From NCBI GenBank assembly GCA_029260265.1, contig JAJDDO010000013.1, positions 1-64,000 on the forward strand: a DNA stretch of 64,000 bases, read 5' to 3'. Shown piece after piece: positions 7,783 to 16,242 of this stretch (positions are counted from its first letter, which is position 1; every line of letters starts with the position of its first letter). The translations under genes were made by a program, and so were the position numbers. The notes under the pieces were generated by a model that had not been told where the DNA came from, did not search any database, and saw nothing but the letters and a program-made list of their open reading frames with translations. The DNA is from Phycisphaerales bacterium (lineage in GTDB: Bacteria > Planctomycetota > Phycisphaerae > Phycisphaerales > UBA1924).

Positions 7783-8637
7783 ATGCGTACCACCAGCGTA
7801 TTCATCATGTGTCTTTCCGGCGGGTTACTCTCTTCGGGTGCTCTGGCGCAGAGCGGCGACGCGGATGGGATCATCGCCCCGCTTTCAAACGATCGACCCG
7901 CATGGCTTGACGATACCGAGGTGTCGTGGTACGGGACCCCGATGTTCTTGCGGATGCAAGGCGCGGACCTCTCGCTGATCACCAATGCAGCAAGTTCATT
8001 GCCCAACTTTGATGTCCACCACATCGAGGGGGCGCCCGAAACAGAGCAGAGCCCGTTGAGTTCGTTCACACCGATCTCCGATGGGTTGACGATTGGCTCG
8101 GACATCCACTTTGATGTGCAGCGATCGACCACGCTCCAAGACGGGGGGATCGCGGGATCGCATGGGACGCTGAGCCTTGATGAACCCGAGCATCGCGTGA
8201 CAAGCCTGACGCAGAGCGAGGGTCAGTACGATATCTATGATCTTGCACTGAGCTGGGAGGCGATCGCGGTCGGCCCGGTGAGTGTGAATCTGCTCTCGGG
8301 CATCAAGGCGATCGATGGGCAAATCAACAAGCTCGTCACCACCAACGGCACGACGACACTCGAAGATGCTCAACGCGTTGCGGCCATCCCGGTCGTGGGC
8401 ACGGGGATCGAGTGGCAGCTCAATGATCAGATCTCATTTGCGGGCACCGCGCGAACGCATCCGATCGACGGCTCTGACTCGATGATCGATGTGCACGCGT
8501 CGACCGAATACCACATCTCTCATGCGGTGGACCTGAGCGTCGGGTATTCGTTGATCCGTTCAAACTTTGAGATCGGATCGGTGGGCGCGGATATCACCCG
8601 CGAGGGGCTCTTTGCCCGGCTGCAGTTTAGTTTCTAG
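7783..8637 (+). CDS. Probable outer-membrane beta-barrel protein
   Basis: 284 residues from ATG 7783. It has a signal peptide (hydrophobic core, then SGALAQ/SGD). The second half alternates polar and hydrophobic residues in about 10-residue strands separated by D/N/G-rich turns, and the chain ends in LFARLQFSF. A terminal aromatic residue is the usual recognition signal of outer-membrane barrels for the BAM complex. The first 100 residues are polar with no domain I recognise. Pore, adhesin or surface roles are all possible. It has its own promoter and ends at a small hairpin shared with the convergent aminotransferase. Confidence 0.7.
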   Translation: MRTTSVFIMCLSGGLLSSGALAQSGDADGIIAPLSNDRPAWLDDTEVSWYGTPMFLRMQGADLSLITNAASSLPNFDVHHIEGAPETEQSPLSSFTPISDGLTIGSDIHFDVQRSTTLQDGGIAGSHGTLSLDEPEHRVTSLTQSEGQYDIYDLALSWEAIAVGPVSVNLLSGIKAIDGQINKLVTTNGTTTLEDAQRVAAIPVVGTGIEWQLNDQISFAGTARTHPIDGSDSMIDVHASTEYHISHAVDLSVGYSLIRSNFEIGSVGADITREGLFARLQFSF

Positions 8638-8646
8638 GCTGATAGC

Positions 8647-8663
8647 AATGCCGTTGGCATTTT
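8647..8663. terminator. Small hairpin between convergent genes
   Basis: AATGCC (8647-8652), loop GTT, GGCATT (8656-8661), followed by TT. Six pairs only. It lies between the stops at 8637 (plus) and 8662 (minus), so it may terminate both directions weakly. Confidence 0.45.
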
Positions 8664-9852
8664 ACTTCATCGCATCAACGATTCGATCAAGCCCCTGAGC
8701 AAGTTTCTTTGGATCGGTCGCGAAGCTGATCCGGAAATGTGTGTCGCGGGCGCTGAATGCTCCGCCTGGGATCACGAGCACATTGGACTCAATCAGCTTT
8801 TCAGCGAACTGGGTGCCGCTCATGGCGAGGGCTTGGGGCACTTGGACAAATGCGTAGAACGCACCGCTCGGAACCGTAACCTTGGTCATCGGCGAGAGCC
8901 TCTGCACCACCATGTCTCGGCGGGCTTGATAGTCCTTGACCACCTCGCCCATGTCCGCGTCGAAGCATGCGGATGCGCCGAGTTGCAAGGGGGCGGGTGC
9001 GCACACGAAGGTGTATTGCTGCAGCTTGCCCATTTCGTCGATCACCGCGCGCGGGCCGGATGCGTATCCAAGACGCCAGCCCGTGCACCCGTAGGTCTTG
9101 CCGAACCCGCGGATGAGCAGCACATTTTCGGCCGCTCCATCGAGGCGAGCCGGGCTCGGGCATCGCTTGGTTTGCGGCTGTTGGGCACAGGCGTCGGTCT
9201 GCCCATCCGCGAAGACAAACTCGTCGTAGATTTCATCAGAGATCAGCAGCACGCCGCGCGCTGCACACAGATCCCGCAACTCGATGCACTCCTCGCGGCT
9301 CAGTGTCACCCCGGCAGGATTCGAGGGGGTATTGAGGAGGACGAACTTTGTTTTTTCGTTGAGCATCGGCTCGACGCGTGATGCGGTGAGCTTGAAATCT
9401 GGGTAGGTATCAACGAGCACGGCCTTGGCGCCGCACATTGTCGCCAGATGCGGGTAGGACACGAAGTATGGATCCGCGATGACGCATTCGTCGCCCGGAT
9501 CGAGCAAAGCCATGAACGCGAGCAACAAGGCTCCGCTGGTGCCCGAGGTCACCATCGTCATCGCGGTGTGCTCACCCGGCGTGCCCACGGGTGGAGCATC
9601 CCAACCGAGATCAGTCTTCAACCAGTTGCAAATACGAACGAGCAGATCTGGATGCCCCTGATTTGGCGTGTACCCGTTGTGCCCCTGCTCGATCGCTTCA
9701 CACGCGGCATCGCGGACCTTGGCGGGCACCGGAAAATCGGGCTGCCCGATGGAGAGGTTGATAGGATTATCGAGTGTTGCTGCGAGCGCGAAGATCCTTC
9801 GGATCCCGGACGCATCGATCGCGCTGGCGCGATCTGCGATCAGTTCGTGCAT
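8662..9852 (-). CDS. Class I/II PLP aminotransferase (aspartate-aminotransferase family)
   Basis: 396 residues from ATG 9852; a GTG 51 bases further upstream is in frame but adds a non-conserved stretch. Family residues are visible: NTPSNPAG (Asn178), ISDEIYDEF (Asp206, Tyr209), the PLP lysine in GFGKTYGCTGWR (K252), and the late Arg in THFRISFA. The N-terminal INLSIGQPDFPVP is typical of the gamma/beta aspartate-aminotransferase subgroup. It probably transaminates aspartate or another amino acid with 2-oxoglutarate; sequence alone does not fix the substrate. The small basic protein gene lies 57 bases upstream on the same strand. Confidence 0.92.
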   Translation of the reverse strand: MHELIADRASAIDASGIRRIFALAATLDNPINLSIGQPDFPVPAKVRDAACEAIEQGHNGYTPNQGHPDLLVRICNWLKTDLGWDAPPVGTPGEHTAMTMVTSGTSGALLLAFMALLDPGDECVIADPYFVSYPHLATMCGAKAVLVDTYPDFKLTASRVEPMLNEKTKFVLLNTPSNPAGVTLSREECIELRDLCAARGVLLISDEIYDEFVFADGQTDACAQQPQTKRCPSPARLDGAAENVLLIRGFGKTYGCTGWRLGYASGPRAVIDEMGKLQQYTFVCAPAPLQLGASACFDADMGEVVKDYQARRDMVVQRLSPMTKVTVPSGAFYAFVQVPQALAMSGTQFAEKLIESNVLVIPGGAFSARDTHFRISFATDPKKLAQGLDRIVDAMK

Positions 9853-9909
9853 AGGTCTACCTGTTTGTGAAGGAGAATCAGGAGCGATCTCGGTGGTACC
9901 CACCGAGGA

Positions 9910-10065
9910 CTACTCGCGGACTTTGGTCTTGGGGAGACCGAGTGCTTCGCCTCGTTCTGATTTCTTCTTGTCCTCTTTGAGGGCAGCGACGCGTTCTGCG
10001 CGGGTCATCACGGTGCGTACACCTTCGAGGTTGCCCGCGGTTTTGAGTGAAGAATCCATGCTCAT
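9910..10065 (-). CDS. Small basic protein of the PVC-superphylum family (TIGR04137-like)
   Basis: 51 residues, read directly from the minus strand. It starts MSMDSSLKTAGNLEGVRTVM and ends GLPKTKVRE. The pattern S-L-K...R-x-V-x-x-R-x-E-R-x-x-x-L-K and the C-terminal GLPK-x-(K/R)-V match the small basic protein family shared by Chlamydiae, Verrucomicrobia and Planctomycetes (family recalled, not searched). The ATG at 10065 has GGAG seven bases upstream. Its function is unknown; the family's size, charge and conservation suggest nucleic acid or ribosome binding. It is easily missed because of its size. Confidence 0.82.
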   Translation of the reverse strand: MSMDSSLKTAGNLEGVRTVMTRAERVAALKEDKKKSERGEALGLPKTKVRE

Positions 10066-10117
10066 GGTGTAGCTCCGTGGTGTTGTCCGGGTGACTGACC
10101 CGTTTCGATCTTGGTGA

Positions 10118-10996
10118 TTACGGGGTGTACTTTACCCACTGTGTCTTTGAAACCGCGAAATCCGATCCTCCGCGGAACTCCCGCTGCCACTGCTTGCCGA
10201 TAGAAGCGATCTGCCTCTGGTGGTCATCACGCTCACGGGTCATCGTCCGGAACTGGTCTCCGGGGGCAGCAACCCCAAGCGAGTACAGGGTATAGCGGGA
10301 TGGATTGTTGGCATCCGAGCGTCGAGAATCCAGTCTCGGGATCCCGATCAGGGGGATCGAGCGGGTATTCATGTATTCAATTGCGGATCTTGCCTCATCT
10401 CGATCGAGCGTGGCGAGTTCCAGGTAGTTGGTTGCCGTCTCTCGCGGGTCGTCCTCGATGAACCCTGAGGGCGTCATGATGGCCAGCCCGGGCGATTCTG
10501 GGTTGATCCCGCCGATCACAGGCTGTTCAATGGGGGGTTCATTCGGTAGATCGATGACCGGATCATCCCCGAGCGCGGGTGTGTTGTTTGCTGGGGTTTC
10601 GATCGGGCGGACGACGGGGTCGCCTTTGACCAATGATTCCATCTGGGCTTTTCCGGCGCTGACGCCGGTGCGGTACCCGACTGTCCAGATGACCACCCCG
10701 AGCCCGAGTACGATCGCAATCGCGAGGTAGACGATTGAATGCGGGAGTTTGACGGTGTGGTCGTCTGCGGGCGCTTCATCGAGCATTGCTGCTGCCGAGC
10801 GTTCCGCCCGCGAGACCCCGCCTGTTGAGTCCCACGCGGTGGGGCGTGATGGCGCCGGTGCGGTGGTATCCTGAGGCTTGGGCGGTGGAGGCTGGGTCGG
10901 ATCATTCGATGGCGCGATCGGATCGGGCGCATTGGCAGCCATCTCTCGCTCGCGCATAAGATCAAACAGGGGCGGGGATTTGCGTCGGTCCGTCAT
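10118..10996 (-). CDS. Single-pass membrane protein of unknown function
   Basis: 292 residues from ATG 10996; longer in-frame extensions would overlap the divergent NuoI-like gene. Order of parts: a proline-rich cytoplasmic N-terminus (about 100 residues), one transmembrane helix (IVYLAIAIVLGLGVVIWTVGY), a second proline/acid-rich linker, and a conserved-looking C-terminal domain of about 100 residues starting near NYLELATLDRDEARSAIEYM and ending in KTQWVKYTP. The C-terminal region resembles a SPOR-like small domain in size, but I cannot confirm that. It is probably periplasmic at its C-terminus. Confidence 0.7.
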   Translation of the reverse strand: MTDRRKSPPLFDLMREREMAANAPDPIAPSNDPTQPPPPKPQDTTAPAPSRPTAWDSTGGVSRAERSAAAMLDEAPADDHTVKLPHSIVYLAIAIVLGLGVVIWTVGYRTGVSAGKAQMESLVKGDPVVRPIETPANNTPALGDDPVIDLPNEPPIEQPVIGGINPESPGLAIMTPSGFIEDDPRETATNYLELATLDRDEARSAIEYMNTRSIPLIGIPRLDSRRSDANNPSRYTLYSLGVAAPGDQFRTMTRERDDHQRQIASIGKQWQREFRGGSDFAVSKTQWVKYTP

Positions 10997-11003
10997 AGGG
11001 TGA

Positions 11004-11009
11004 ATGATA
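11004..11009 (-). promoter_or_regulatory. -10-like box TATCAT, 7 nt before start codon 10996
   Basis: Read on the minus strand, TATCAT ends seven bases before the ATG at 10996, with no ribosome-binding site between. It fits the leaderless pattern and favours this start. Confidence 0.45.
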
Positions 11010-11070
11010 GTCCCCTTCTTTGTGTGCAGAGTTGTCATGCTCAGAGTGCCCCTGACGACAAAAAACACGC

Positions 11071-11076
11071 TATACT
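11071..11076 (+). promoter_or_regulatory. -10-like box TATACT, 8 nt before start codon 11085
   Basis: TATACT differs from the TATAAT consensus by one base and ends eight bases before ATG 11085. This supports 11085 over the in-frame upstream codons as the start, and a leaderless or nearly leaderless message. Confidence 0.5.
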
Positions 11077-11084
11077 CCGCGCAG

Positions 11085-11630
11085 ATGCCTATTCCAGACG
11101 ACGAAATCATCGAGATCATTCCCGCCCCACTCACCACGATGGAGGCGTTGTATGTCCCCGAGGTGGTCAAGGGCTTCGGCACGACGCTGCGCCATTTCTT
11201 TACCTCATTCGGTGCGGGCCGGACCAACCTGACGATGCAGTACCCCGAGCAGAGGCGTGAGCATTACGCCCCTGAAGAAGGCGGGATCGAGCCGAGCAAC
11301 TTCCGGGGTGTCCACCGGCTCAACCGGGATGCGGAAGGACGCGTCAAATGCGTGGCGTGCATGATGTGCCCGACCATTTGCCCTGCGAACTGCATCCATA
11401 TCGTCGCGGACGAATCGCCCTGGGATGACCGCGAAAAGTACCCCAAGAAGTTTGAGATCGACGAGCTCCGGTGCATTTTCTGTGGCATGTGCGAAGAAGC
11501 CTGCCCGGTTGATGCGATCGAGCTGACCCCGATGTACGACATTGTTGGGCTCTCTCGCCAAGAGATGGTCTTTGACAAGAACAAGCTGCTTCATATCTAC
11601 GATCTGACCATCGATTCCAAGCCGATGTGA
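11085..11630 (+). CDS. nuoI: NuoI-like 2x[4Fe-4S] ferredoxin subunit, isolated
   Basis: 181 residues. There are two cluster-binding motifs, C89-x2-C92-x2-C95-x3-C99-P and C130-x2-C133-x2-C136-x3-C140-P, spaced as in subunit I of NADH:quinone oxidoreductase. The typical leader YPEQRR...FRGVHRLNRDAEGR-x-KCVAC precedes them. In complex I this peripheral subunit passes electrons from the NADH module toward the quinone site. No other nuo gene is within the window, so it either serves a complex I encoded elsewhere or another ferredoxin-dependent complex. A strong terminator follows the gene, so it appears to be monocistronic. Confidence 0.88.
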   Translation: MPIPDDEIIEIIPAPLTTMEALYVPEVVKGFGTTLRHFFTSFGAGRTNLTMQYPEQRREHYAPEEGGIEPSNFRGVHRLNRDAEGRVKCVACMMCPTICPANCIHIVADESPWDDREKYPKKFEIDELRCIFCGMCEEACPVDAIELTPMYDIVGLSRQEMVFDKNKLLHIYDLTIDSKPM

Positions 11631-11664
11631 GCTGGCCCGGCTCTCGATGACCTCAAGCCACACT

Positions 11665-11691
11665 GAGCACCCGATGGGTGCTCTTTTTTTT
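11665..11691 (+). terminator. Strong rho-independent terminator after nuoI
   Basis: Perfect eight-pair stem GAGCACCC (11665-11672) / GGGTGCTC (11676-11683) with a GAT loop and a run of eight T residues. Confidence 0.9.
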
Positions 11692-11831
11692 CTGCGATAT
11701 GGTCCGAGAAATCTGGAGATTTGGTGGCAATTGCTGGCTGATGGTGTACCTGTTAAGTACGCAGGGTCTTCGTGGCCCTCGGTTATGCAGCATCCTTGGA
11801 GAGGTGCTGACACGCATATGAGGAGATGAAG

Positions 11832-12485
11832 ATGCGTACATACTGTACACTCGGGATCATTGGGCTTGCCGGGGTGGCCAATGCGAGCACCGTGGGGACC
11901 TTTGGGTTTACCGATCTGAACTCGAGCTACGACGGACAGACTTTTCATGCACTCTCGCTGGGATCATTCCCGACCGGCGGCGATGTGACCGACTATTCCA
12001 ACGGACCAGCGAGTTCGGCGACCTTTGAATCTGGTTTCATCGGCGTGCAGAACCTTGCCGATGTTGTCTTCCAGATGGACATCAGCAATGTCACCGCGAC
12101 CACCGCCGACGGGACGAGCGGACGGATCGTGATCCGCGATGAGGACGGCGATGTGCTCTCCGGCTCGTTCCAGGGTGTCTGGGATTTCCGGTTTGGATTC
12201 GGGTTCTTTGATGGTGAGATCACCACGATCGCCTACAACGATGTCGGCGACGGGCTCTTCACCGGGACCGATGGCACCGGGGCGTACGCCACACCAGATG
12301 GTACCTACATCGGCGGGATCAGTTTCATGATGGAGATGTCGACATGGTTCGGGAGCGCGGCTGGCGGACCCAACACATTCAGCGATGAAATCGCAGCCTC
12401 GTTTGGTTTGTTTGGAACTCCAACGCCGGGCGGGGTTTCATTGCTCGCCCTTGGTGGTCTGGTCGCTTCGCGTCGTCGCCGCTGA
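11832..12485 (+). CDS. Secreted protein with PxPG-type C-terminal sorting signal
   Basis: 217 residues from the ATG at 11832. AGGAG at 11821-11825 is six bases away from it but abuts the alternative ATG at 11826, so 11832 is preferred. The signal peptide ends near GVANAS. The C-terminus has TPTPGGVSLLALGGLVASRRRR, the proline motif / hydrophobic / arginine layout of PEP-CTERM-like proteins. The central part is rich in G, D, T and S with beta-strand character and no recognised domain. It probably is a surface or matrix protein anchored or processed by an exosortase-like enzyme, which is not in this window. A terminator follows. Confidence 0.8.
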   Translation: MRTYCTLGIIGLAGVANASTVGTFGFTDLNSSYDGQTFHALSLGSFPTGGDVTDYSNGPASSATFESGFIGVQNLADVVFQMDISNVTATTADGTSGRIVIRDEDGDVLSGSFQGVWDFRFGFGFFDGEITTIAYNDVGDGLFTGTDGTGAYATPDGTYIGGISFMMEMSTWFGSAAGGPNTFSDEIAASFGLFGTPTPGGVSLLALGGLVASRRRR

Positions 12486-12563
12486 TAGTTTGCTACTCCC
12501 GTTGTCTGTGTTTCGACCCACAACTTTGGAATGAAGAGCTGTTTGTATTCAACGGGCTATGAG

Positions 12564-12604
12564 AGAGGTCGTCTGCGTGCGTTTGCACCGGCGGCCTCTT
12601 TTTT
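12564..12604 (+). terminator. Terminator after the second PxPG-CTERM gene
   Basis: AGAGGTCG (12564-12571) pairs with CGGCCTCT (12592-12599), with one G-U pair, a 20-base loop and a T run. It abuts the stop codon of the convergent pyrF. Confidence 0.7.
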
Positions 12605-13472
12605 ATGCGCTCAGAACTCTCAACCCCTCGGCGAACTTCTTCGCTGCGTCATGGATCGCGTCTTGCCATGATTCTCGATCGGTGGGCGGTGCAAAGATCA
12701 CCGAGCGTGAGGCGTTGATGATCACGCCGAGCTCGCCGGCGGCTTTGGCATTTGTGCGCACAAGCGGATAAACATCATTGACCGTGCCGCCTTGTGCACC
12801 GACCCCAGGGACAAGAAGCATCTGATTCGGCATCAGTTCGCGGAGGGCCAAGCCGTCGGCTGCGGATTTGGTCGCACCCACCACCGCGCCCAATGCGCTG
12901 AGCCCGGATTTGGAAACCTCGGCGGACCCCATCTCGGCGATCATCGACGCGACGCGTTGGGCGATGATCCGACGGTCATCAGTTGCAATGGATTGGAGTT
13001 GATCAGAATCGGGATTGCTTGTCCTCACGAGCGCAAAGACCCCGAGCCCCGCGTTGAGGAATGGCTCGATCGTTGACGGGCCCATGTACGGAGACACCGT
13101 GATGAAATGAGCGCCCATCCCCGCTGCGCCGGCGGCGTAATGCTGGGCGGACGAGCCGATATCGCCTCGCTTGGCATCCAGAATCACAACCAGCCCCGCG
13201 TCGCGTGCACGGGTGATGGTGCGTTCGAGGATTGCGTATCCGGCTGAGCCGTAACGCTCGAAGCAGGCGCTCTGCGGCTTGACCACCCCCACCACGCCAT
13301 TGCACGCATCGATGACTGCGGTGCAATGCTGTTCAATCGCGTCGAGCTCATCATGGCTTTGCAAGGACACCGGAAGTTTGGCAAAGACAGGATCGATGCC
13401 CACGCAGGCGGGCGTCGCGTGCGTATCAATCGCGGAAACCAGTGTGTCGATGGGATTGGGCGTTGTAGGCAC
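12603..13472 (-). CDS. pyrF: Orotidine-5'-phosphate decarboxylase (type 2)
   Basis: 289 residues, the longer type 2 form. It decarboxylates OMP to UMP, the last step of de novo pyrimidine synthesis. The catalytic segment VILDAKRGDIGSSA carries the D-x-K-x-x-D charged network. CVGIDP at the N-terminus and TVSPYMG further on are the other phosphate/ribose contacts typical of this form. The start is GTG, fixed by a perfect AGGAGG at 13479-13484 six bases upstream. The gene is divergent from the DUF971 gene; the two start codons are 37 bases apart. Confidence 0.95.
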   Translation of the reverse strand: MPTTPNPIDTLVSAIDTHATPACVGIDPVFAKLPVSLQSHDELDAIEQHCTAVIDACNGVVGVVKPQSACFERYGSAGYAILERTITRARDAGLVVILDAKRGDIGSSAQHYAAGAAGMGAHFITVSPYMGPSTIEPFLNAGLGVFALVRTSNPDSDQLQSIATDDRRIIAQRVASMIAEMGSAEVSKSGLSALGAVVGATKSAADGLALRELMPNQMLLVPGVGAQGGTVNDVYPLVRTNAKAAGELGVIINASRSVIFAPPTDRESWQDAIHDAAKKFAEGLRVLSA

Positions 13473-13497
13473 AGCGATCCTCCTGCGGGCGATGAGC

Positions 13498-13503
13498 TAC
13501 ACT
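13498..13503 (+). promoter_or_regulatory. -10-like box TACACT, 6 nt before start codon 13510
   Basis: TACACT ends exactly six bases before ATG 13510, the ideal distance for initiation on the A of ATG. The nearby AGGAGG is on the other strand and belongs to pyrF, so this gene has no ribosome site. Confidence 0.55.
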
Positions 13504-13509
13504 GTATCC

Positions 13510-13908
13510 ATGGCAGACGCGTTGAACACCCCCGTCAATATTGATCTGAAAAAGAACGAATCGCTGACCATTGATTGGACAGATGGGGCGAGGTCGGTTT
13601 ACCCGATCGCGTATCTTCGCAAGATGTCACCCAGCGCCGAGATGCGTGAGCTCCGCAAAGAGATGAACGCCAATCCGCTCACGATCCTGCCCCACGGCAT
13701 GGGCGCCGGCGGGCAGATTGCTGCGATCGGCGCGGAGCTGGTCGGCAACTACGCGATCAAGATCGAGTTCTCAGACGGGCACAATACGGGGCTGTACACT
13801 TGGGCGTACCTCCGCGAGATTGACCCGAGCAACCAGAACGACGGGCTGACCAAATCGGACCAGGGCCCGAGCCACAACAACCCGCTCGGGCTCCCCGGAA
13901 GCCACTAA
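13510..13908 (+). CDS. DUF971-family protein (gamma-butyrobetaine hydroxylase N-terminal-like)
   Basis: 132 residues. The order LTIDWTDGARSVYPIAYLR (an I-x-W-x-D-G strand pair), a loop, then IKIEFSDGHNTGLYTWAYLREI matches the DUF971 / GBBH-like N-terminal domain. That domain is a small beta fold found alone in bacteria, often near Mrp/ApbC iron-sulfur genes. The usual zinc-ligand cysteines are not evident, so this may be a metal-free member. An in-frame ATG at 13492 overlaps the -10-like box and is less likely. The next gene, recG, starts 17 bases after the stop and may be co-transcribed. Confidence 0.8.
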   Translation: MADALNTPVNIDLKKNESLTIDWTDGARSVYPIAYLRKMSPSAEMRELRKEMNANPLTILPHGMGAGGQIAAIGAELVGNYAIKIEFSDGHNTGLYTWAYLREIDPSNQNDGLTKSDQGPSHNNPLGLPGSH

Positions 13909-13925
13909 TCTATGGACACGCGGCA

Positions 13926-16070
13926 ATGGACAACGCGGCAATGAATAATGCGGATGCACCCATCTCGCTGACAAAGCCGATCCGCTCGATTGCGGGTGTG
14001 CGCGAGGATCACGCGATCAAGCTCGAGCAGCTCGGGGTGGTCAATGTAGGGCGGTTGCTTGCGCACCTGCCTCATCGGCATGAATGGATCCGGGCACAAT
14101 CCGGGCTTGGCGATCTTGAGGTCGGGGTGATCGGCTCGGCGATCGGGGAAATCAGCGCGACCAAGGTCGCGGGGTTCGGGCGCAAATCACGATTTCAGGC
14201 GGTGCTCGTTGATGAGACCGGGCGGGTGGATCTCGTGTTCTTCAATCAGGCGTTCCTTGCCAAAAAACTCCATCCGGGGATGATGCTGCGTGTGCAGGGC
14301 AAGCCAAACCGGTACGGCGGCGGGCTGCAGATGTCGAACCCTAACTTTACGATTATCCCTGATGATGAACTCGCAGAGCTGTCGAGCGAGCAGGACGATG
14401 AGTACCGCCCGGTGTACCCGGCGACGGAAGGGATCACGAGCGAGCAGATCCGGCGGATCGTGACGCGTGTGCTGAGCAGCGCATGCGAGCTCATCGAGGA
14501 TCATCTGCCCGAATCATTCCGTGAGCAGCGTTCGATGCCGACACTCTCGCGGGCGTATCAGATGATGCACACCCCCGAGTCTGAGGCGGATGTCAAGGCT
14601 GCGAGGCGGAGGTTGGCGTATGACGAGCTGTTGATGCTTCAGCTCGGGGTGCACATGAAGCGCGCTCATCTTCGGCAAACACTCACCGCGCCCGCGCTCG
14701 AGCGGACGCCAGAAATCGATGCGAGGCTCGAAGCGAGGATGCCCTTTGTATTGACCGATGCCCAGAAACGCGTCGTGGGCGAGATCTCGCGGGATCTGGG
14801 ATTGCGCGTGCCGATGAATCGGCTGGTGCAGGGGGATGTCGGGTCGGGCAAGACGGTCGTTGCGCTCGATGCCATGCTTTTGGCGATCGCCCACGGGCAT
14901 CAGGCGGCGTTGATGGCGCCGACGGAACTGCTCGCAGAGCAGCATTTCCTTTCGATCCAGTCGATGCTCGAGGGCGGAACAGTGAGGGTGGCGTTGCTCA
15001 CCGGAAGCATGAACCCGCAGGAGCGTAGTGCTGCACGGGCGAGGATCGAATCCGGCGAGGTTGACCTGATCATCGGGACGCACGCTCTGGTCTCGCAGGG
15101 GGTTGGCTTTCATTCGCTGGCGGTGGCGGTCATCGATGAGCAGCACCGGTTCGGGGTGCAGCAGCGGGCCCAGTTCCGAGTCAAAGGCGGAGGCGGAGAG
15201 ATCGACACGCACGAAACACCTCATGTTTTGGTGATGACGGCGACACCGATCCCACGAACGATCGGGCTGACGATTTTTGGGGATCTTGATATCTCGACGA
15301 TTGACGGGATGCCTCCCGGGCGATCCGCGGTGGTGACCACGCATGTCGGGACCGATCGGCGATCGGCGGTGTACCAGAGGGTGCGGGCGCGGATCGAGAT
15401 GGGCGAGCAGGCATTCGTAGTGGTGCCTGCGATTGACACGGGGGCATCGAACACGAGCAACGCGCTGCGGGATCTGCGGAGTGTGCAAGCCGAGCTCGAG
15501 GGGGGCGAGCTCAACGGGCTCCGGGTTGCGTCGATGCACGGGCGGCTTGAGCGGGCGACGCGCGAGCACATCATGGGGCGGTTCCGCGCGGGATTGATTG
15601 ATTGCCTGGTTGCGACGACCGTAATTGAGGTCGGCGTGGATGTCCCCAACGCGACGGTGATGGTGATCGAGGAAGCCGATCGGTTTGGGCTTGCCCAGCT
15701 GCATCAGTTGCGCGGGCGCGTCGGGCGTGGTGCCAAGCCCGGTTTCTGTGTGCTGATCGCCGAGCCGAGCACGGACGATGGCATCCAGAGGCTCAATGCG
15801 ATGGTGGAGACGACGAGCGGGTTCGTGCTCTCGGAGCGTGATCTGGCGATCCGCGGCCCGGGGGATGTCTTTGGCACGCGTCAAAGCGGGATGCCGCCAT
15901 TCCAGGTGGCGGATCCGCTGAAGGATCTTGAGTTGCTCCAGATGGCCAGGCGAGACGCGGCGGAGTGGATCAACAAATCACCCAACCTCGATCGCGCCGA
16001 AGACACGGTGGCGAGGCGGAGGCTCCTGAAATCACACGGAAAATGGCTCGGGATCGGGGATGTTGGGTAA
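13926..16070 (+). CDS. recG: ATP-dependent DNA helicase RecG
   Basis: 714 residues, normal for RecG. It remodels stalled forks and branched DNA. Visible in order: the N-terminal wedge/OB domain (GLGDLEVGVIGSAIGEI onward), Walker A GDVGSGKTVVA, the DEQH box (IDEQHRFGVQQR), motif III TATPIPRT, motif V TTVIEVGVDVPNA and motif VI QLRGRVGRG followed by the C-terminal brace. A second in-frame ATG at 13941 could be the real start. No good ribosome site is seen at either. Confidence 0.96.
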   Translation: MDNAAMNNADAPISLTKPIRSIAGVREDHAIKLEQLGVVNVGRLLAHLPHRHEWIRAQSGLGDLEVGVIGSAIGEISATKVAGFGRKSRFQAVLVDETGRVDLVFFNQAFLAKKLHPGMMLRVQGKPNRYGGGLQMSNPNFTIIPDDELAELSSEQDDEYRPVYPATEGITSEQIRRIVTRVLSSACELIEDHLPESFREQRSMPTLSRAYQMMHTPESEADVKAARRRLAYDELLMLQLGVHMKRAHLRQTLTAPALERTPEIDARLEARMPFVLTDAQKRVVGEISRDLGLRVPMNRLVQGDVGSGKTVVALDAMLLAIAHGHQAALMAPTELLAEQHFLSIQSMLEGGTVRVALLTGSMNPQERSAARARIESGEVDLIIGTHALVSQGVGFHSLAVAVIDEQHRFGVQQRAQFRVKGGGGEIDTHETPHVLVMTATPIPRTIGLTIFGDLDISTIDGMPPGRSAVVTTHVGTDRRSAVYQRVRARIEMGEQAFVVVPAIDTGASNTSNALRDLRSVQAELEGGELNGLRVASMHGRLERATREHIMGRFRAGLIDCLVATTVIEVGVDVPNATVMVIEEADRFGLAQLHQLRGRVGRGAKPGFCVLIAEPSTDDGIQRLNAMVETTSGFVLSERDLAIRGPGDVFGTRQSGMPPFQVADPLKDLELLQMARRDAAEWINKSPNLDRAEDTVARRRLLKSHGKWLGIGDVG

Positions 16071-16172
16071 GAAAATGTAGATTTTTTATCCACAAATTTG
16101 AGTCGAAGCAGGATCGCAGACACGCCAAGGTTCTTGCTGTTTTAACTCATATCTGTGGTTTTTATGAATCCA

Positions 16173-16199
16173 ACGCACTTATGCCCTTCTGGAGTGCGT
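16173..16199. promoter_or_regulatory. Inverted repeat upstream of the HTH gene (possible operator)
   Basis: ACGCACT (16173-16179) and AGTGCGT (16193-16199) form a perfect seven-base inverted repeat with a 13-base spacer. It lies just upstream of the presumed promoter of the regulator at 16243. The size and position suit autorepression by a dimeric HTH protein; this is inference. Confidence 0.45.
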
Positions 16200-16230
16200 A
16201 CATGTCCCTTCCGCAAGTCGAACAAAGTGG

Positions 16231-16236
16231 TATGCT
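16231..16236 (+). promoter_or_regulatory. -10-like box TATGCT, 6 nt before start codon 16243
   Basis: TATGCT ends six bases before ATG 16243 with no Shine-Dalgarno sequence between, as in the other putative leaderless genes. Confidence 0.5.
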
Positions 16237-16242
16237 TAGGGC

